Assembly: GCA_016938155.1 (NCBI GenBank)
Contig: JAFGVF010000152.1
Span: forward strand, 1 to 6,018
Length of the DNA: 6,018 nucleotides
Origin: Candidatus Cloacimonadota bacterium
GTDB taxonomy: Bacteria > Cloacimonadota > Cloacimonadia > Cloacimonadales > JAFGVF01
Reading direction: 5' to 3'
Shown in pieces: positions 5,681 to 6,018 of the stretch (positions are counted from its first letter, which is position 1; every line of letters starts with the position of its first letter). A program made the position numbers and the translations under genes. The notes beneath the pieces were generated by a model. The model worked only from the letters and a program-made list of their open reading frames with translations. It did no database searches and was not told the DNA's origin.

Positions 5681-5866
5681 GGAAGATCATTGGGAAGATA
5701 GAACACATTAACAGGAAATTTACAGTGAAAATGCATCCATTTTCTGTATCTTCTACGAGTTAAGAAATGTAGGGAAGACAGGCACATTACCCATGCAGTG
5801 TAGCGAGAGATTGAACAGGGAAACCAATATAAAACAAAAATGTAGCCACAAATAAAAGGATTTTTA

Positions 5867-6018
5867 ATGTGGTCTTCCAATAGGCAGAAGAAAAAAATGA
5901 AAGAAAAGACTCAAGGTAGAGACCTTACTACAGGACCAATTCTGAAGAATCTGATAGTTCTGGCTTTTCCCATAATGTTAGCTAATTTTATACAGACTGT
6001 ATATAATCTAACCGATGC
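5867..6018 (+). CDS. MATE-family multidrug/Na+ efflux transporter, N-terminal fragment
   Basis: The gene runs off the right edge, so only about 51 residues are visible. After a short basic N-terminus, the stretch RDLTTGPILKNL leads into the first transmembrane helix, IVLAFPIMLANFIQTVYNLTDA. The pattern LTTGPI-K-L-A-PIML-Q-VYN-D is the typical opening of MATE transporters (MatE, PF01554). These export cationic drugs or other small molecules in exchange for H+ or Na+ and normally have about 440-460 residues in 12 membrane segments. Two starts are possible. The ATG at 5867 has AGGA six bases upstream and is chosen here; the ATG at 5897 would drop ten basic residues and has only a weak AGAAG. Both are in frame. 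The substrate and the completeness of the gene cannot be judged. It is divergent from nadC, with repeat array C in its upstream region. Confidence 0.85.
   Translation, partial: MWSSNRQKKKMKEKTQGRDLTTGPILKNLIVLAFPIMLANFIQTVYNLTD

Larger units (their letters stand above)
5223..5866. other. Long gene-free region between nadC and the MATE gene
   Basis: About 640 bases separate the divergent nadC and MATE genes. I see no credible protein gene, tRNA or known riboswitch. The left part is AT-rich and should hold the nadC promoter, though no clear box was found. It contains the inverted repeat at 5322-5350. The middle holds repeat array C. The right part (5681-5866) should hold the MATE promoter; stray half-units of the array (ACCCATG near 5788, ACCAAT near 5823) are its only visible structure. 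Short frames at 5462-5665 and on the minus strand are repeat-derived translations without support. Confidence 0.6.

Noticed and set aside
5662..5880. 72-codon minus-strand reading frame upstream of the MATE gene
   Set aside because: Composition is Cys/Phe/Tyr-rich and unlike a protein family, it overlaps array C, and it has no ribosome site.

Overview
The window looks like ordinary bacterial chromosome with six protein genes, one of them cut by the right edge. It also carries a conspicuous set of short 11-bp-period repeat arrays near both ends. The DNA is AT-rich apart from those arrays. Most genes have a Shine-Dalgarno-like sequence in front. The elongation factor G resembles the spirochaete/planctomycete/mitochondrial type rather than the common bacterial type. 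That mix suggests a Gram-negative-type lineage such as the FCB group (Cloacimonadota or an unusual Bacteroidota), Spirochaetota or Lentisphaerota. The sequence alone does not decide, and nothing here marks a plasmid, phage or insertion sequence.

Layout from left to right. Bases 1-380 hold no convincing gene. They contain repeat array A (4-36) and repeat array B (151-215, with a perfect 17-bp inverted repeat), then a probable promoter/operator with two tandem dyads (339-369). A two-gene plus-strand operon follows: a six-segment membrane protein (381-992) overlaps a small winged-helix regulator (985-1299). These two genes converge on a minus-strand block. That block is read right to left as nadC (true start probably 5171), then a coiled-coil/C4 zinc-ribbon protein (3610-4332), then a terminator (3561-3587), then fusA (1386-3464), which has its own terminator (1304-1356). 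Bases 5172-5866 have no convincing gene. They hold a terminator-like hairpin just upstream of nadC, an 11-bp-arm inverted repeat (5322-5350) and repeat array C (5583-5680). The last ~150 bases are the start of a MATE-family efflux transporter that runs off the window.

How the genes work together: nadC makes nicotinate mononucleotide for de novo NAD synthesis and shares a transcript with the zinc-ribbon protein, whose role is unknown. fusA encodes a complete translocation GTPase. The membrane protein and regulator look like a self-regulated sensor/regulator module, with the tandem dyads as the likely operator. The most unusual finding is that arrays A, B and C, more than 5 kb apart, are built from variants of one 11-bp unit (roughly ACCMRYRG plus three variable bases). 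Units occur in both orientations, so arrays B and C can each fold into a long hairpin.
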